A stretch of DNA of 64,000 nt from Castellaniella ginsengisoli (GCF_039523235.1 NZ_BAAAEX010000003.1); one strand, 5' to 3'. Positions 17,242 through 26,864 are shown, counted from the stretch's first letter. Numbers and translations are program-made. Notes: a model not told the origin generated them from the sequence alone.

Positions 17242-17494
17242 AGTTCCGCACCTCTCGTGAATTGGCCTTGCGCAGACTGATGACATGCATCTTGTCGGCG
17301 CGCTGCGTGAACACCACGCAGTACAAGCGGTCGCCGATGACCGTGTAGCCGATTTCCCGCACCTCGCCGTAGTCCTGACGGGTATCGGGTTTGGCCATCA
17401 CCTCCGGCCAGTCGATTTCCTGGGCCAGTGACAGCGAGACACCATGCTTGCGCTGGTTGCTCTTGTCCTTGACCGGGTCGAAGGTGATTTCCAT
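17225..17494 (-). CDS. brnT: BrnT ribonuclease toxin
   Basis: An 89-residue BrnT-family toxin, a RelE-like ribonuclease that stops growth by cutting RNA. The family signature is complete: EITFDPVKDKSNQRKHGVSL at the N-terminus, DYGEVREIGYTVIGDRLYCVVFT in the middle, and the C-terminal HVISLRKANSREVRNYVE. It precedes and overlaps brnA. Upstream (17495-17511) is a short AT-rich stretch that probably holds the operator bound by BrnA. Confidence 0.85.
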   Translation of the reverse strand: MEITFDPVKDKSNQRKHGVSLSLAQEIDWPEVMAKPDTRQDYGEVREIGYTVIGDRLYCVVFTQRADKMHVISLRKANSREVRNYVEQT

Positions 17495-17511
17495 GCAATT
17501 ATTGTAGTTAC

Positions 17512-18014
17512 ATGAATACTGATGGGCAAGATATGGTGGACACCTACCGCACCCTGCAGCGCCCAGAATCCGACATCATCGGCTGGACGCCGGCTGTCAT
17601 CCGGCAAAAGGCGGGCGGGAAGGTGTTGCGCGTCACGCAAAATAAGACGGGCAGGATTCTGGAAATCTCCTGGAAGGCGAATTGTTGGCCCTGGTCGAAT
17701 CTGCCGTTGGCGACATCCCGGTCCTGCACCGACCAATCGCTCACACACGCGACGGCGAGACATACACCTATAGTGGGCAGGATGCGATGCTCAGGCGCGC
17801 ACAGGTCAAGGCGCGGCTGAAAATACCGGCTCTGCAACCATTCGGACTTCGCGATCTGAAGGAAAAGGGAGCTACCGACATGTGGCTTTCCGGCATCCCA
17901 ATCGAGCGCATCCAGGCGCTGTGCGGACACAAAGACAAGGCCACAACCGAGATATACGTCAAGAGCCGCTGGCGAGAATCCGTGACGCCAAATAGCCGTA
18001 AGATCGGCGCCTGA
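17512..18014 (+). pseudogene. Decayed tyrosine-recombinase integrase (frameshifted C-terminal fragment)
   Basis: Remnant of a phage-type tyrosine integrase. The second half (from about 17682) keeps catalytic motifs: Arg in FGLRDLK, then LCGHKDKATTEIYV with the His and the nucleophile Tyr. The first half (17512-17668) reads SDIIGWTPAV ... LRVTQNKTGRILEIS, which matches the beta-sheet region with its catalytic Lys. The frame changes near 17668-17670 (one base apparently lost, before LEGELLALVE), and the whole N-terminal domain is absent. It points at the 3' end of tRNA-Lys, which suggests that an element once integrated there. Confidence 0.8.
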
Positions 18015-18063
18015 AAAACTACTGTATATGTGCCAGCGGCGCATATCGCGACACATACGGGCA

Positions 18064-18097
18064 AAAATAAAGGACTTAGGATCACTCCTAAGTCCTT
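18064..18097 (-). terminator. Terminator of tRNA-Lys
   Basis: A perfect 11-bp inverted repeat (AAGGACTTAGG at 18070-18080 and CCTAAGTCCTT at 18087-18097, 6-base loop). On the minus strand it is followed by a T-rich run (TTTATTTTT). It lies just beyond the 3' end of the tRNA gene. Confidence 0.85.
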
Positions 18098-18105
18098 GAT
18101 ATTCT

Positions 18106-18181
18106 TGGTGGGCTGTGAGTGACTCGAACACTCGACCGACGGATTAAGAGTCCGCTGCTCTACCAACTGAGCTAACAGCCC
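18106..18181 (-). tRNA. tRNA-Lys (anticodon CTT)
   Basis: A full cloverleaf is readable on the minus strand: acceptor GGGCTGT/ACAGCCC, D-arm TAGCTCAGTTGGTAGAGCA, anticodon stem-loop GCGGA-CTCTTAA-TCCGT with anticodon CTT, T-arm GAGTG-TTCGAGT-CACTC, discriminator A and an encoded CCA. The integrase remnant lies on its 3' side, as expected for a tRNA used as an integration site. Confidence 0.95.
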
Positions 18182-18266
18182 TTCGCAGCAATTTTGCGAA
18201 GAACGAAAGTATACACCTTTTTCAGAGGCCGCACAAAGCGCTCGGGCGCAAAGAGGACTGCACCGC

Positions 18267-19643
18267 CTAGACCGCCTTGGCCAGCCGGGCCGCCAGGCCG
18301 ACGTAGCTGCGCGGCGTCATCGCCCGCAGGCGCGCCTTGGGTTCGGCGGGCAGGTCCAGGCCGGCGATGAATTCCTGCAAGGCCTGCTCGGTGATGCCCT
18401 TGCCGCGCGTCAAGGCCTTGAGCTGCTCGTAGGGCTGGGGCAAGCCGTAGCGGCGCATCACCGTCTGCACCGGCTCGGCCAGAATTTCCCAGCAGGCGTC
18501 GATGTCGGCGTCGATGGCGGCGGCGTTCAGCTCCAGTTTGCCCAGGCCGCGCAGGCAGGCTTCATAGGCCACCAGGCCGTAGCCCAGCGCCACGCCCAGG
18601 TTGCGCAGCACGGTGGAATCCGTCAGGTCGCGCTGCCAGCGCGACACGGGCAGTTTCTCGGAGAGGTGGCGCAACATCGCATTGGCCAGGCCCAGATTGC
18701 CTTCGGAATTCTCGAAGTCGATCGGATTGACCTTGTGCGGCATGGTGGACGAGCCGACTTCGCCGTCTTTCAGTCGTTGCTTGAAATACCCCAGCGAGAT
18801 ATATCCCCAGACGTCGCGGTTCAGATCCAGCAGGATGGTGTTGGCGCGGGCGATGGCGTCGAACAGGGCCGCCATCCAGTCGTGCGGCTCGATCTGGATC
18901 GAATAGGGGTTCTGCGTCAGCCCCAGGCCGCCCAGGACGCCGGCAGAAAAAGCGGGCCAGTCGATTTCCGGGTAAGCCGCCAGGTGGGCGTTGTAGTTGC
19001 CCGTGGCGCCATTCATCTTGGCCAGGGGCTGCACGGCGCGGATCGCATCCAAGGCCCGCTCCAGGCGGGCGACCACATTGGCGAATTCCTTGCCCATGGT
19101 GCTGGGCGTGGCCGGCTGGCCATGGGTGCGCGACAACAACGGCTGATCGGCATGCTGATGCGCCAGTTCCCGCAAGCGGGCGGCCACCGCTTCCAGCGCC
19201 GGCACCACGCCCTGCGAGCGCGCCCGGCCCAGCATCAGGGCATGCGACGTGTTGTTGATGTCTTCCGAGGTGCAGGCGAAGTGGATGAATTCAGCCGCCC
19301 GGGACAATTCGGCATCATCGGCCACTTGTTCCTTGAGCCAGTACTCCACGGCCTTCACATCGTGATTGGTCGTGCGTTCGATGGCCTTGATACGGGCCGC
19401 GTCGGCCTCGGAGAAATCCCGGACCAGCGCCTGCAGCCGCGCACGCGCCGATGGCGAAAACGCAGGCAGTTCAGGCAGCCCGGCGTCGGAAAGGCCGATC
19501 AGCCAGGCGATCTCGACTTCGACGCGATGCGCCATGAAACCCGCTTCGGACAAGAAGGGCCGCAGCGCGTCGGCCTTGGCCGCGTACCGCCCATCCAGGG
19601 GCGACAGCGCGTTCAGTACGCTGAGAGAGGGATCGATTTGCAT
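18267..19643 (-). CDS. purB: Adenylosuccinate lyase
   Basis: A 458-residue enzyme of purine synthesis that releases fumarate from SAICAR and from adenylosuccinate. The fumarase/aspartase signature SSTMPHKVNPIDFENSEGN is intact, as is the catalytic His/Thr region CTSEDINNTSHALML and SRTHGQPATPSTMGKE. Length matches the long proteobacterial form. It is monocistronic between tRNA-Lys and a divergent glutathione transferase gene. Confidence 0.96.
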   Translation of the reverse strand: MQIDPSLSVLNALSPLDGRYAAKADALRPFLSEAGFMAHRVEVEIAWLIGLSDAGLPELPAFSPSARARLQALVRDFSEADAARIKAIERTTNHDVKAVEYWLKEQVADDAELSRAAEFIHFACTSEDINNTSHALMLGRARSQGVVPALEAVAARLRELAHQHADQPLLSRTHGQPATPSTMGKEFANVVARLERALDAIRAVQPLAKMNGATGNYNAHLAAYPEIDWPAFSAGVLGGLGLTQNPYSIQIEPHDWMAALFDAIARANTILLDLNRDVWGYISLGYFKQRLKDGEVGSSTMPHKVNPIDFENSEGNLGLANAMLRHLSEKLPVSRWQRDLTDSTVLRNLGVALGYGLVAYEACLRGLGKLELNAAAIDADIDACWEILAEPVQTVMRRYGLPQPYEQLKALTRGKGITEQALQEFIAGLDLPAEPKARLRAMTPRSYVGLAARLAKAV

Positions 19644-19804
19644 GGCGGAATTCTAACATCCGGCTTCGCGTATTCCCTGACGGGGCGGATATACCACACC
19701 CCGCCGCAGGCGCTTGGCAAAAAAAGGTCAAAATGCCCCGTATATCCGGGTTCGAGGGATCCGCCCTGCTATACTTTTTGAGCCTTGGACTCTCTTTTTT
19801 CCCC

Positions 19805-20422
19805 ATGAAATTGATCGGTTCCCTGACCAGTCCCTACGTCCGCAAGGTTCGTATCGTGCTGGCCGAGAAAAAACTCGATTACGAGCTGATTCTCGACGAC
19901 CCCTGGGGGTCCGCGACACACGTCACGGCGCACAATCCCCTGGGCAAGGTGCCTTGTCTCATCATGGACGAGAATGGCGCGCTGTTCGATTCGCGCGTCA
20001 TCGTCGAATACCTCGACACGCTCTCGCCGGTCGGGCGGCTGATCCCGCCGCCGGGACGCGAGCGCATCGAAGTCAAGCGCTGGGAAGCCATCGCCGATGG
20101 CATCATGGACGCCGCCGCTGCCGCTTTCATGGAGGCCCGCCGCCGGCCCGAGCCCCAGCGCAGCCCCGACTGGATCGCCCGCCAGCACCAGAAAATCCAT
20201 GCGGGGCTGGACTACATGGAACAACTGCTGGGCGAGCAGCCCTATTGCACAGGCGTCAACCTCTGCCTGGCCGACATCGCCGTGGGCGCGGCCCTGGGTT
20301 ACCTGGACCTGCGCTTCCCGGACATGGACTGGCGCGCCAGCCATGGTCATCTGGCCCGCCTGGCCGACAAGCTCGGCGCGCGCCCCTCGTTCGCGACGAC
20401 GAAGCCGCCCGCCTCGGCATGA
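19805..20422 (+). CDS. Glutathione S-transferase family protein
   Basis: A 205-residue glutathione transferase-like protein. The N-terminal thioredoxin fold starts MKLIGSLTSPYVRKVRIVLAE, with a probable activating Ser/Tyr at residues 8-10. The cis-Pro motif GKVPCLIMDENGALFDSRVI contains the glutathione gamma-glutamyl site (DSR). The C-terminal helical domain has the conserved LADIAVGAALGYLDLR motif. The ATG at 19805 is chosen since it begins the fold; an in-frame ATG at 19733 adds 24 residues unlike the family. The substrate is unknown. Confidence 0.85.
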   Translation: MKLIGSLTSPYVRKVRIVLAEKKLDYELILDDPWGSATHVTAHNPLGKVPCLIMDENGALFDSRVIVEYLDTLSPVGRLIPPPGRERIEVKRWEAIADGIMDAAAAAFMEARRRPEPQRSPDWIARQHQKIHAGLDYMEQLLGEQPYCTGVNLCLADIAVGAALGYLDLRFPDMDWRASHGHLARLADKLGARPSFATTKPPASA

Positions 20423-20490
20423 CGCACTGTCTTGCCGATTTCCCGCGGCATCCGCGAGGATGCGCGCGGTCAGCCGCCTGACGCGCCAAG

Positions 20491-21606
20491 CTAGAGGATG
20501 ATTCCACCGCCCAGGCAGACATCACCGTCGTACAGCACGGCCGATTGGCCCGGCGTGACGGCCCACTGAGGCTCGGCGAAGCTCAGCGCGAACTCCGCGC
20601 CCCCCCCGGCTTCCAGGATGCAGGCGGCATCGGTTTGGCGGTAGCGGGTCTTGGCGGCATAGGCGCCGGGAGCCGGAGGCCCGCCCGCCACCCAACTGGC
20701 ATCCTGAGCATGCAGCCGCTCACTGAGCAGCCAGGGGTGATCGTGTCCCTGGACCACATACAGGATGTTGTGCTCCAGATCCTTGCGGGCCGCATACCAG
20801 GCTTCGGCCGTGCCATCTTCCCGCTGGGCGCCGCGCACCCCGCCGATGCCCAGGCCCTTGCGCTGGCCCAGGGTGTGAAAGGCCAGCCCCTGATGACGGC
20901 CGATTTCCCGCCCCTCGGGCGTCAGCATCGGGCCCGGCCGGGTGGGCAGGTAGCGGTTCAGGAACTCACGGAACGGCCGCTCGCCGATGAAGCAGATGCC
21001 CGTGGAGTCTTTCTTTGCCGCATTGGGCAGGCCGATCTCGCGGGCGATGCGGCGGACTTCCGTCTTGGGCAGCTCGCCCAGCGGAAACAAAGTACGCGCC
21101 AATTGATCCTGATTGAGGCGGTGCAGGAAATAACTCTGGTCCTTGGTGCTGTCCAAGGCCTTCAGCAACTGGCTGCGCACCCCTTGCGCAGACGCCATGC
21201 GGCGCACCCGCGCATAGTGACCGGTGGCGATGTAGTCCGCCCCCAGTCCCATGGCATGATCCAGAAAGGCCTTGAACTTGATTTCCGCATTGCAGAGCAC
21301 GTCCGGATTGGGGGTGCGGCCGGCGGAGTATTCGCGCAGAAACTCGGCAAACACCCGGTCTTTGTATTCGGCGGCGAAATTGACCGCTTCGAGCTCGACC
21401 CCCACCACGTCGGCCACGCTGGCGGCGTCCAGCAAATCCTGGCGCGACGAGCAGTATTCGCTGTCGTCGTCGTCTTCCCAGTTTTTCATGAACAGGCCGA
21501 CCACCTCGTAGCCCTGCTGCTTGAGCAGCCAGGCCGACACCGAGGAATCGACCCCGCCCGACATGCCGATGACGACCCGGGCGCCGCGCGGCGGGCGATC
21601 AGTCAT
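20491..21606 (-). CDS. mnmA: tRNA-specific 2-thiouridylase MnmA
   Basis: A 371-residue enzyme that transfers sulfur to U34 of the wobble position in tRNA-Lys, -Glu and -Gln. It has the PP-loop GMSGGVDSSVSA for ATP at the N-terminus, the first catalytic cysteine in NPDVLCNAEIKF, tRNA contacts ATGHYARV and the second catalytic cysteine in STGICFIGER. The start at 21606 directly precedes the PP-loop. It overlaps the stop of glcF by 8 bases, so it is the last gene of the glc operon. Confidence 0.95.
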   Translation of the reverse strand: MTDRPPRGARVVIGMSGGVDSSVSAWLLKQQGYEVVGLFMKNWEDDDDSEYCSSRQDLLDAASVADVVGVELEAVNFAAEYKDRVFAEFLREYSAGRTPNPDVLCNAEIKFKAFLDHAMGLGADYIATGHYARVRRMASAQGVRSQLLKALDSTKDQSYFLHRLNQDQLARTLFPLGELPKTEVRRIAREIGLPNAAKKDSTGICFIGERPFREFLNRYLPTRPGPMLTPEGREIGRHQGLAFHTLGQRKGLGIGGVRGAQREDGTAEAWYAARKDLEHNILYVVQGHDHPWLLSERLHAQDASWVAGGPPAPGAYAAKTRYRQTDAACILEAGGGAEFALSFAEPQWAVTPGQSAVLYDGDVCLGGGIIL

Positions 21607-22828
21607 GCAGCGCCTCGTCCACGGTCTCGATCCAGTGGCGCACCGGCGTGCCGGTGCCGCTCTGGAGATGGCAGATACAGCCGATGTTCGAGGACACGAT
21701 CGTCTCGGGCAGTGTTTCCTGGATGGCTTGAAGCTTGCGGTCGCGCAGGGACTTCGACAGCACCGGCTGGGTGATCGAATAGGTGCCCGCCGAGCCGCAG
21801 CACAGATGCGATTCGCCGAAGGCCTGGAGATCGAATCCCAAGTCGGCGAGCAGCCGTTCGGTGACGGCCCGCAGACCCTGCCAGTGCTGCAGGGTGCAGG
21901 GCGGGTGGAAAGCGCTGCGCCCCGGTGCCCGGCGCATTTTGGCGCGGACTTCGGCCGCCATCGGCGCCAGGAACTCCGCAATGTCCTGGATGTACGGCAT
22001 CAGGCGCTCGGCGCGCTCGGCGTACGCCGGGTCGTGCTTCAGGTGATGGGCGTAGTCCTTGATCATGCCGCCGCAGCCCGAGGCATTGACGATCACGGCC
22101 TCGACCTCGCCCGACTCAAGCAACGGCAGCCAGGCATCGATATTGGCGCGCATCTGGCCGCGCCCCGCCTCCTGGGCGTCCAGGTGGAAATTGATGGCAC
22201 CGCAGCAGCCCGATCCGGCGGCGATGCGCGTCCCCACGCCGACCGCATCCAGCACACGCAGCGTGGCGGCGTCGATCGACGGCATCATCGCGGGCTGGAC
22301 GCAATTGGCCAGCATCAGCACCTGGCGCGCATGACGCCCCGGCTCGGCCGGCAGCGGGCCCGCCGGCCGGGGTTCCGCAATCTTCGAGCGCAGCACGGCC
22401 GGCAGCGCGGGCCGCACCCAACCGCCGATCCGGTACAGCAAGCCGAACCAGCGCGAGCCCATCAAACGGCGCAAGGTCTCCCGCACCAGGCGTTCGCGCC
22501 ACGGCCGGCGCACGCGTTCACTGACGATCTGGCGACCGATATCCACCAGGGCGCCGTACTGGACGCCCGACGGACAGGTCGTTTCACAATTCCGGCAGGT
22601 CAGGCAGCGGTCCAGGTGCTGCTGCGTGACGAAGGTCGGCTCGGCGCCCTCCAACACCTGCTTGATCTGGTAAATGCGCCCGCGCGGGCTGTCAAGCTCG
22701 TCGCCCAGGATCTGGTAGGTCGGACAGGTCGCCAGGCAAAAGCCGCAATGCACGCAGCGGCGCAGGATCTCATCGGCCTCCCGGCCGAAATCGGTATCGC
22801 GCGCCCATTCCGCGAGTTGTGTCTGCAT
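21599..22828 (-). CDS. glcF: Glycolate oxidase iron-sulfur subunit GlcF
   Basis: A 409-residue subunit of the membrane-associated glycolate oxidase (GlcDEF), which passes electrons from the flavin subunit. It carries two 4Fe-4S motifs (CVHCGFCLATCPTY and CLTCRNCETTCPSGV) and two cysteine-rich CCG domains (SGCCGAINFHLDAQ, CGGMIKDYAHH and later LCCGSAGTYS). It lies 9 bases downstream of glcE and overlaps mnmA. Confidence 0.94.
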   Translation of the reverse strand: MQTQLAEWARDTDFGREADEILRRCVHCGFCLATCPTYQILGDELDSPRGRIYQIKQVLEGAEPTFVTQQHLDRCLTCRNCETTCPSGVQYGALVDIGRQIVSERVRRPWRERLVRETLRRLMGSRWFGLLYRIGGWVRPALPAVLRSKIAEPRPAGPLPAEPGRHARQVLMLANCVQPAMMPSIDAATLRVLDAVGVGTRIAAGSGCCGAINFHLDAQEAGRGQMRANIDAWLPLLESGEVEAVIVNASGCGGMIKDYAHHLKHDPAYAERAERLMPYIQDIAEFLAPMAAEVRAKMRRAPGRSAFHPPCTLQHWQGLRAVTERLLADLGFDLQAFGESHLCCGSAGTYSITQPVLSKSLRDRKLQAIQETLPETIVSSNIGCICHLQSGTGTPVRHWIETVDEALHD

Positions 22829-22837
22829 GGTAAATCC

Positions 22838-23932
22838 TTAAAGTTCCGGGTACAGCCGGTGGGCGTTGAACAAGCCGGCGGGATCAAATTCGCGTTTCAG
22901 CCGCCGGTGGATCTGCAGCACACCGTCGGCCAAGGGATGGAAGGCCGGCACGCCTTGTGGCGCGCCCTCGCGCCGGTACAGGCAGGCCGAGCCGCCCAGC
23001 GCCTGGACCCGGTCGCGCAGCGCCGCCGCATCATGGGGGCCGGCCAGCCAGCGCAGGCAGCCGCCCCATTCATGCAGCACGGGCGCCAGGCCCAGGACCG
23101 GCGCCCCGGCCGGCAGGACAATCCGCCACAGGGGCCGCTGTTCGAAAAACGCATGCGTCTGGTCGCGCAGGGCGAGCCAGAACGCCCCGGCGGTTTCGTC
23201 GGGCATGCGTTCCCCGCCGATCTCGTCCAGGCCCTGGCGCACGGCCGATTCATTGCCCGACAGGCGCACCGATAATTTCCCGCCGGTGCCCGAGGCATCG
23301 GCCACCCAGGCGGTCGCCGACACCGGCAGTGGACGCGACCGCCAGCGCAGGCACCGGTCCAGGGCGGCGGATTCATCCAGCGCCAGGACACAGGTGGCCT
23401 CGCAGCGCGGCCGGGGCACGATCTTGAGGGAAACCTCCACCAGCGCCCCGAGCACGCCCAGCGACCCGGCCAGCAGGCGCGAAACGTCGTAGCCCGCGAC
23501 GTTCTTCATGACTTCGCCGCCGAAGCGCAACACATTGCCATCGGCGCTCAGCAAGCGCGTGCCGAGTACGAAATCCGCCAGCGAGCCGGCGGCCATGCGG
23601 CGCGGCCCGGCCAGGCCCGAGGCGACACAGCCTCCCAGGGTGCCGGCGGCGCCGAAACGCGGCGGCTCGAAGGCCAGCATCTGGTCCTGCGAAGCCAGCA
23701 AGGTCTCGATTTCCGTCAGCCGCGTACCGGCACGGGCCGTCAGCACCAATTCGGACGGCTCGTAGCTGACCACGCCCTGGTAGGCGGACAGATCCAGCCA
23801 GGATGCGGCATCGTCCGCCGGCAGCGGCCCGCCGTAGAAGAGCCGCGTGCCGCCGCCCCGGATGAGGAGCGGGCGCTGCGCCGCACGGGCGGTGACGACC
23901 TGCTCGCAAAGTTCAGACAGTACGAATTCCAT
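22838..23932 (-). CDS. glcE: Glycolate oxidase FAD-binding subunit GlcE
   Basis: A 364-residue subunit of glycolate oxidase with a vanillyl-alcohol-oxidase-type FAD-binding domain (LLIRGGGTRLFYGG, AGTRLTEIETLL, RFGAAGTLGGCVASGL, VMKNVAGYDVSRLLAGS). The C-terminal substrate domain is shorter than in GlcD, as usual for GlcE. It lies 10 bases downstream of glcD. Confidence 0.93.
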   Translation of the reverse strand: MEFVLSELCEQVVTARAAQRPLLIRGGGTRLFYGGPLPADDAASWLDLSAYQGVVSYEPSELVLTARAGTRLTEIETLLASQDQMLAFEPPRFGAAGTLGGCVASGLAGPRRMAAGSLADFVLGTRLLSADGNVLRFGGEVMKNVAGYDVSRLLAGSLGVLGALVEVSLKIVPRPRCEATCVLALDESAALDRCLRWRSRPLPVSATAWVADASGTGGKLSVRLSGNESAVRQGLDEIGGERMPDETAGAFWLALRDQTHAFFEQRPLWRIVLPAGAPVLGLAPVLHEWGGCLRWLAGPHDAAALRDRVQALGGSACLYRREGAPQGVPAFHPLADGVLQIHRRLKREFDPAGLFNAHRLYPEL

Positions 23933-23942
23933 GGAGAAAATC

Positions 23943-25439
23943 CTAGAACCGGGGGATGTCGGGAAAGCGGATGTCGCCCTGGTGGACGTGCATCTTGCCG
24001 TATTCGGCGCAGCGCACCAGCGTCGGGATCAGCTTGAGCGGATTGAGCAGCCCGTAAGGATCGAAGGCGCGCTTGAGCGCCGAGAAGACGTCCAGTTCGT
24101 CGCGGGTGAACTGCGTGCACATCTGGTTGATCTTTTCGAGGCCCACGCCATGTTCGCCGGTGATGGTGCCGCCCACCTGGACGCACAGCTCGAGGATGGC
24201 GGCGCCGAAGGCCTCCGCGCGCTCGACCTCGTCGGGCTGGTTGGCATCGAAGAGGATCAGGGGATGGAGATTGCCGTCTCCCGCATGGAACACGTTCGCG
24301 CAGCGCAGGCCGAACCGGCCTTCCATCTCGGCGATGGCCGCCAGGACTTTGCCCAGATGGCGGCGCGGGATGGTGCCGTCCATGCAGTAGTAGTCGGGCG
24401 AAATGCGGCCCGCGGCCGGAAAGGCGTTCTTGCGCCCGGCCCAGAACTTCAGGCGCTCCTGCTCGGACGAGGACGTCTGCAGGCGCGTGGCGCCAGCCTG
24501 GCGCAACAGGATCTCGACGCGGGCGATTTCCTCCGCGACCTCGTCGGGCGTGCCGTCCGATTCGCACAGAAGAATGGCCTCGGCATCCAGGTCGTAGCCG
24601 GCTTGCACGAAAGGCTCGACCATATGCACCGAGCGCTTGTCCATGAGCTCCAGCCCGGCCGGAATGATGCCGCCCGCGATGATCCGCGTGACGCCCTCGC
24701 CCGCCTGCTCGACGCTGGGAAAGCTGGCCATGACCACCCGCGCCAGTTGCGGGCGCGGAATCAGCCGCACCGTGACTTCGGTGACCAGGCCGAGCATGCC
24801 CTCGGAGCCGATGAACGCCTGCAGCAGGTTCAGGCCCGGAGCGTCCGGCGCCTCGCCGCCGAGTTCGACGATATCGCCCTCGATCGTGACCACGCGCACG
24901 CGCAGGACATTGTGCACCGTCAGGCCGTATTTCAGGCAATGCACGCCGCCCGAGTTCTCCGCCACATTGCCGCCGATGGAACAGGCGATCTGGCTGGACG
25001 GATCCGGCGCATAGTACAGGCCATAGGGGGCGGCGGCCTCCGAGATCGCCAGGTTGCGCACGCCCGGGCCGACGACAGCCACGCACGTTTCTGGATCCAG
25101 GCGCAGAATCCGGTTGAGCTTGGCCAGGCCGACGACCACCCCTTGGGGGTGCGGTGTAGCGCCGCCCGACAGGCCGGTGCCCGCACCGCGCGGCACCACG
25201 GGCACATTGTGTTCGCGGCAGGCCTTGAGGACGGCAATGACCTGCGCCTCGTTCTCGGGCAGCACCACCACCGGGGGTTGTTCACGATACAAGGCCAGCC
25301 CATCGCACTCGTAGACGCGGGTCTGTTCAGGCCGGGTAAGAATGCAATGCGCCGGCAGCCCGCGCGCAATGCGCGCAAGAAAGCCGGGGAAATCGGGCAC
25401 GCTGGCGTGCCGCTCGTCCGCAGGGCTTGCGATGTCCAT
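23943..25439 (-). CDS. glcD: Glycolate oxidase subunit GlcD
   Basis: A 498-residue catalytic flavoprotein oxidising glycolate to glyoxylate. FAD-binding motifs VVPRGAGTGLSGGATPH, VGPGVRNLAISEAA and GLLGLV-type segments (SEGMLGLVTEVTVRL) are present. The C-terminal FAD-oxidase domain ends with the conserved HAGDGNLHPLILFD and GTITGEHGVGLEKI. Length equals that of other GlcD proteins. It follows a related LDH-type flavoprotein gene by 9 bases, so the two probably share one message. Confidence 0.94.
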   Translation of the reverse strand: MDIASPADERHASVPDFPGFLARIARGLPAHCILTRPEQTRVYECDGLALYREQPPVVVLPENEAQVIAVLKACREHNVPVVPRGAGTGLSGGATPHPQGVVVGLAKLNRILRLDPETCVAVVGPGVRNLAISEAAAPYGLYYAPDPSSQIACSIGGNVAENSGGVHCLKYGLTVHNVLRVRVVTIEGDIVELGGEAPDAPGLNLLQAFIGSEGMLGLVTEVTVRLIPRPQLARVVMASFPSVEQAGEGVTRIIAGGIIPAGLELMDKRSVHMVEPFVQAGYDLDAEAILLCESDGTPDEVAEEIARVEILLRQAGATRLQTSSSEQERLKFWAGRKNAFPAAGRISPDYYCMDGTIPRRHLGKVLAAIAEMEGRFGLRCANVFHAGDGNLHPLILFDANQPDEVERAEAFGAAILELCVQVGGTITGEHGVGLEKINQMCTQFTRDELDVFSALKRAFDPYGLLNPLKLIPTLVRCAEYGKMHVHQGDIRFPDIPRF

Positions 25440-25448
25440 GACGTTCCT

Positions 25449-26864
25449 TCAGGTCGTCTCCGGCGGCAGAATCTTGCCGGGGTTGAGCACGTTGCGCGGG
25501 TCCAGCGCGGTCTTGAGCGCGGCCATCACGTCCAGGGCATCCTGGCCATGCTCGGCCCGCATGAAAGCCTGCTTGTGCAGCCCGACTCCGTGCTCGCCGG
25601 TGCAGGTCCCCTGCATGGCGATGGCGCGCGCGACCAGGCGCTGGTTCAATTGCTCGGATTCGGCCCACTCGTCCGGGTTTTCAGGGTCGAGCAACATCAG
25701 GACGTGAAAATTGCCGTCGCCCACGTGGCCCACGATGGTGTAGGGAAAGCTCGCCTGGTCGAGTTCGCGGGCGGTTTCCCCCACGCATTCGGCCAGCCGG
25801 GAAATCGGCACGCACACATCGGTGGTGCTGGAACGGCAACCCGGACGCAACTGCAGGCCGGCGAAATAGGCATTGTGCCGCGCCGTCCACAGGCGGCTGC
25901 GGTCTTCCGGGCGGTCGGCCCACTCGAAATCCCGGCCTCCATGGTCGCGTGCGATGGCCTGCACCGATTCGGCCTGCTCACGCACCGAGGCCGGGCTGCC
26001 GTGAAATTCGAACAGCAACAACGGCGATTCGCGCAGCGTCAGGTGGCTGTAGCGGTTGGTCGCCCGCACGGCATGGGCGTCCATGAACTCGATCCGGGCG
26101 ACCGGCACGCCCATCTGGATGACCTCGATGACGCTGTCGACGGCGGAACCCAGATCCGGGAAATTGCAGATCGCGGCGGACACGGCTTCCGGCTGAGGAT
26201 ACAGGCGCACGGTGACTTCGACAATGATGCCCAGGGTGCCTTCGCTGCCCACGAACAGGCGGGTCAGGTCGTAGCCCGCCGAGGACTTGCGCGCCCGGCT
26301 GGCGGTCTCGATCACCCGCCCGTCGGCCGTGACGACCTTCAGCGACATGACATTCTCGCGCATGGTGCCGTAGCGCACGGCATTGGTGCCGGAAGCGCGG
26401 GTGGCGGCCATGCCGCCCAGGCTGGCATCGGCTCCCGGGTCGATCGGAAAGAACAGGCCCGTGTCGCGCAGGGCCTCGTTGAGCTGTTTGCGGGTCACGC
26501 CGGCCTGAACCGTGGCGGTGAAGTCCTCGGCATGCACGGCCACGATCCGGTTCATGCCCGACAAGTCCAGGCAGACGCCGCCCTGGACCGCCAGCAGGTG
26601 GCCTTCCAGGGACGAGCCCGCGCCGTACGGAATCAGGGCGATGCCGTGGTCGTGGCAGTGGCGCGCCACCCAGGCGACTTCTTCCGCGTCCTGGGCGAAA
26701 ACCACGGCGTCGGGCGGCATGGCCGGATACGGGGATTCGTCACGCCCGTGATGCTCGCGCACCGACTGCGCCCTCGAGCAACGCTCGCCAAAACGGGCGC
26801 TCAGCGCATCGAGGAAACCATCCGGCAGCGGCCGGGCCTGCTGGGCGATATGCAAGGTATCCAT
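25449..26864 (-). CDS. D-lactate dehydrogenase (cytochrome)-type FAD-linked oxidase
   Basis: A 471-residue flavoprotein of the same superfamily as GlcD but of the LDHD/Dld type, typically oxidising D-2-hydroxyacids such as D-lactate with cytochrome c or quinone as acceptor. Visible motifs are IPYGAGSSLEGHLL, FFPIDPGADASLGGMAATRA, RKSSAGYDLTRLFVGSEG and the substrate/FAD region HVGDGNFHVLML with GTCTGEHGVGLHKQAFM. It heads the glcDEF-mnmA operon. Whether it uses lactate or another hydroxyacid is not decided by sequence. Confidence 0.85.
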   Translation of the reverse strand: MDTLHIAQQARPLPDGFLDALSARFGERCSRAQSVREHHGRDESPYPAMPPDAVVFAQDAEEVAWVARHCHDHGIALIPYGAGSSLEGHLLAVQGGVCLDLSGMNRIVAVHAEDFTATVQAGVTRKQLNEALRDTGLFFPIDPGADASLGGMAATRASGTNAVRYGTMRENVMSLKVVTADGRVIETASRARKSSAGYDLTRLFVGSEGTLGIIVEVTVRLYPQPEAVSAAICNFPDLGSAVDSVIEVIQMGVPVARIEFMDAHAVRATNRYSHLTLRESPLLLFEFHGSPASVREQAESVQAIARDHGGRDFEWADRPEDRSRLWTARHNAYFAGLQLRPGCRSSTTDVCVPISRLAECVGETARELDQASFPYTIVGHVGDGNFHVLMLLDPENPDEWAESEQLNQRLVARAIAMQGTCTGEHGVGLHKQAFMRAEHGQDALDVMAALKTALDPRNVLNPGKILPPETT

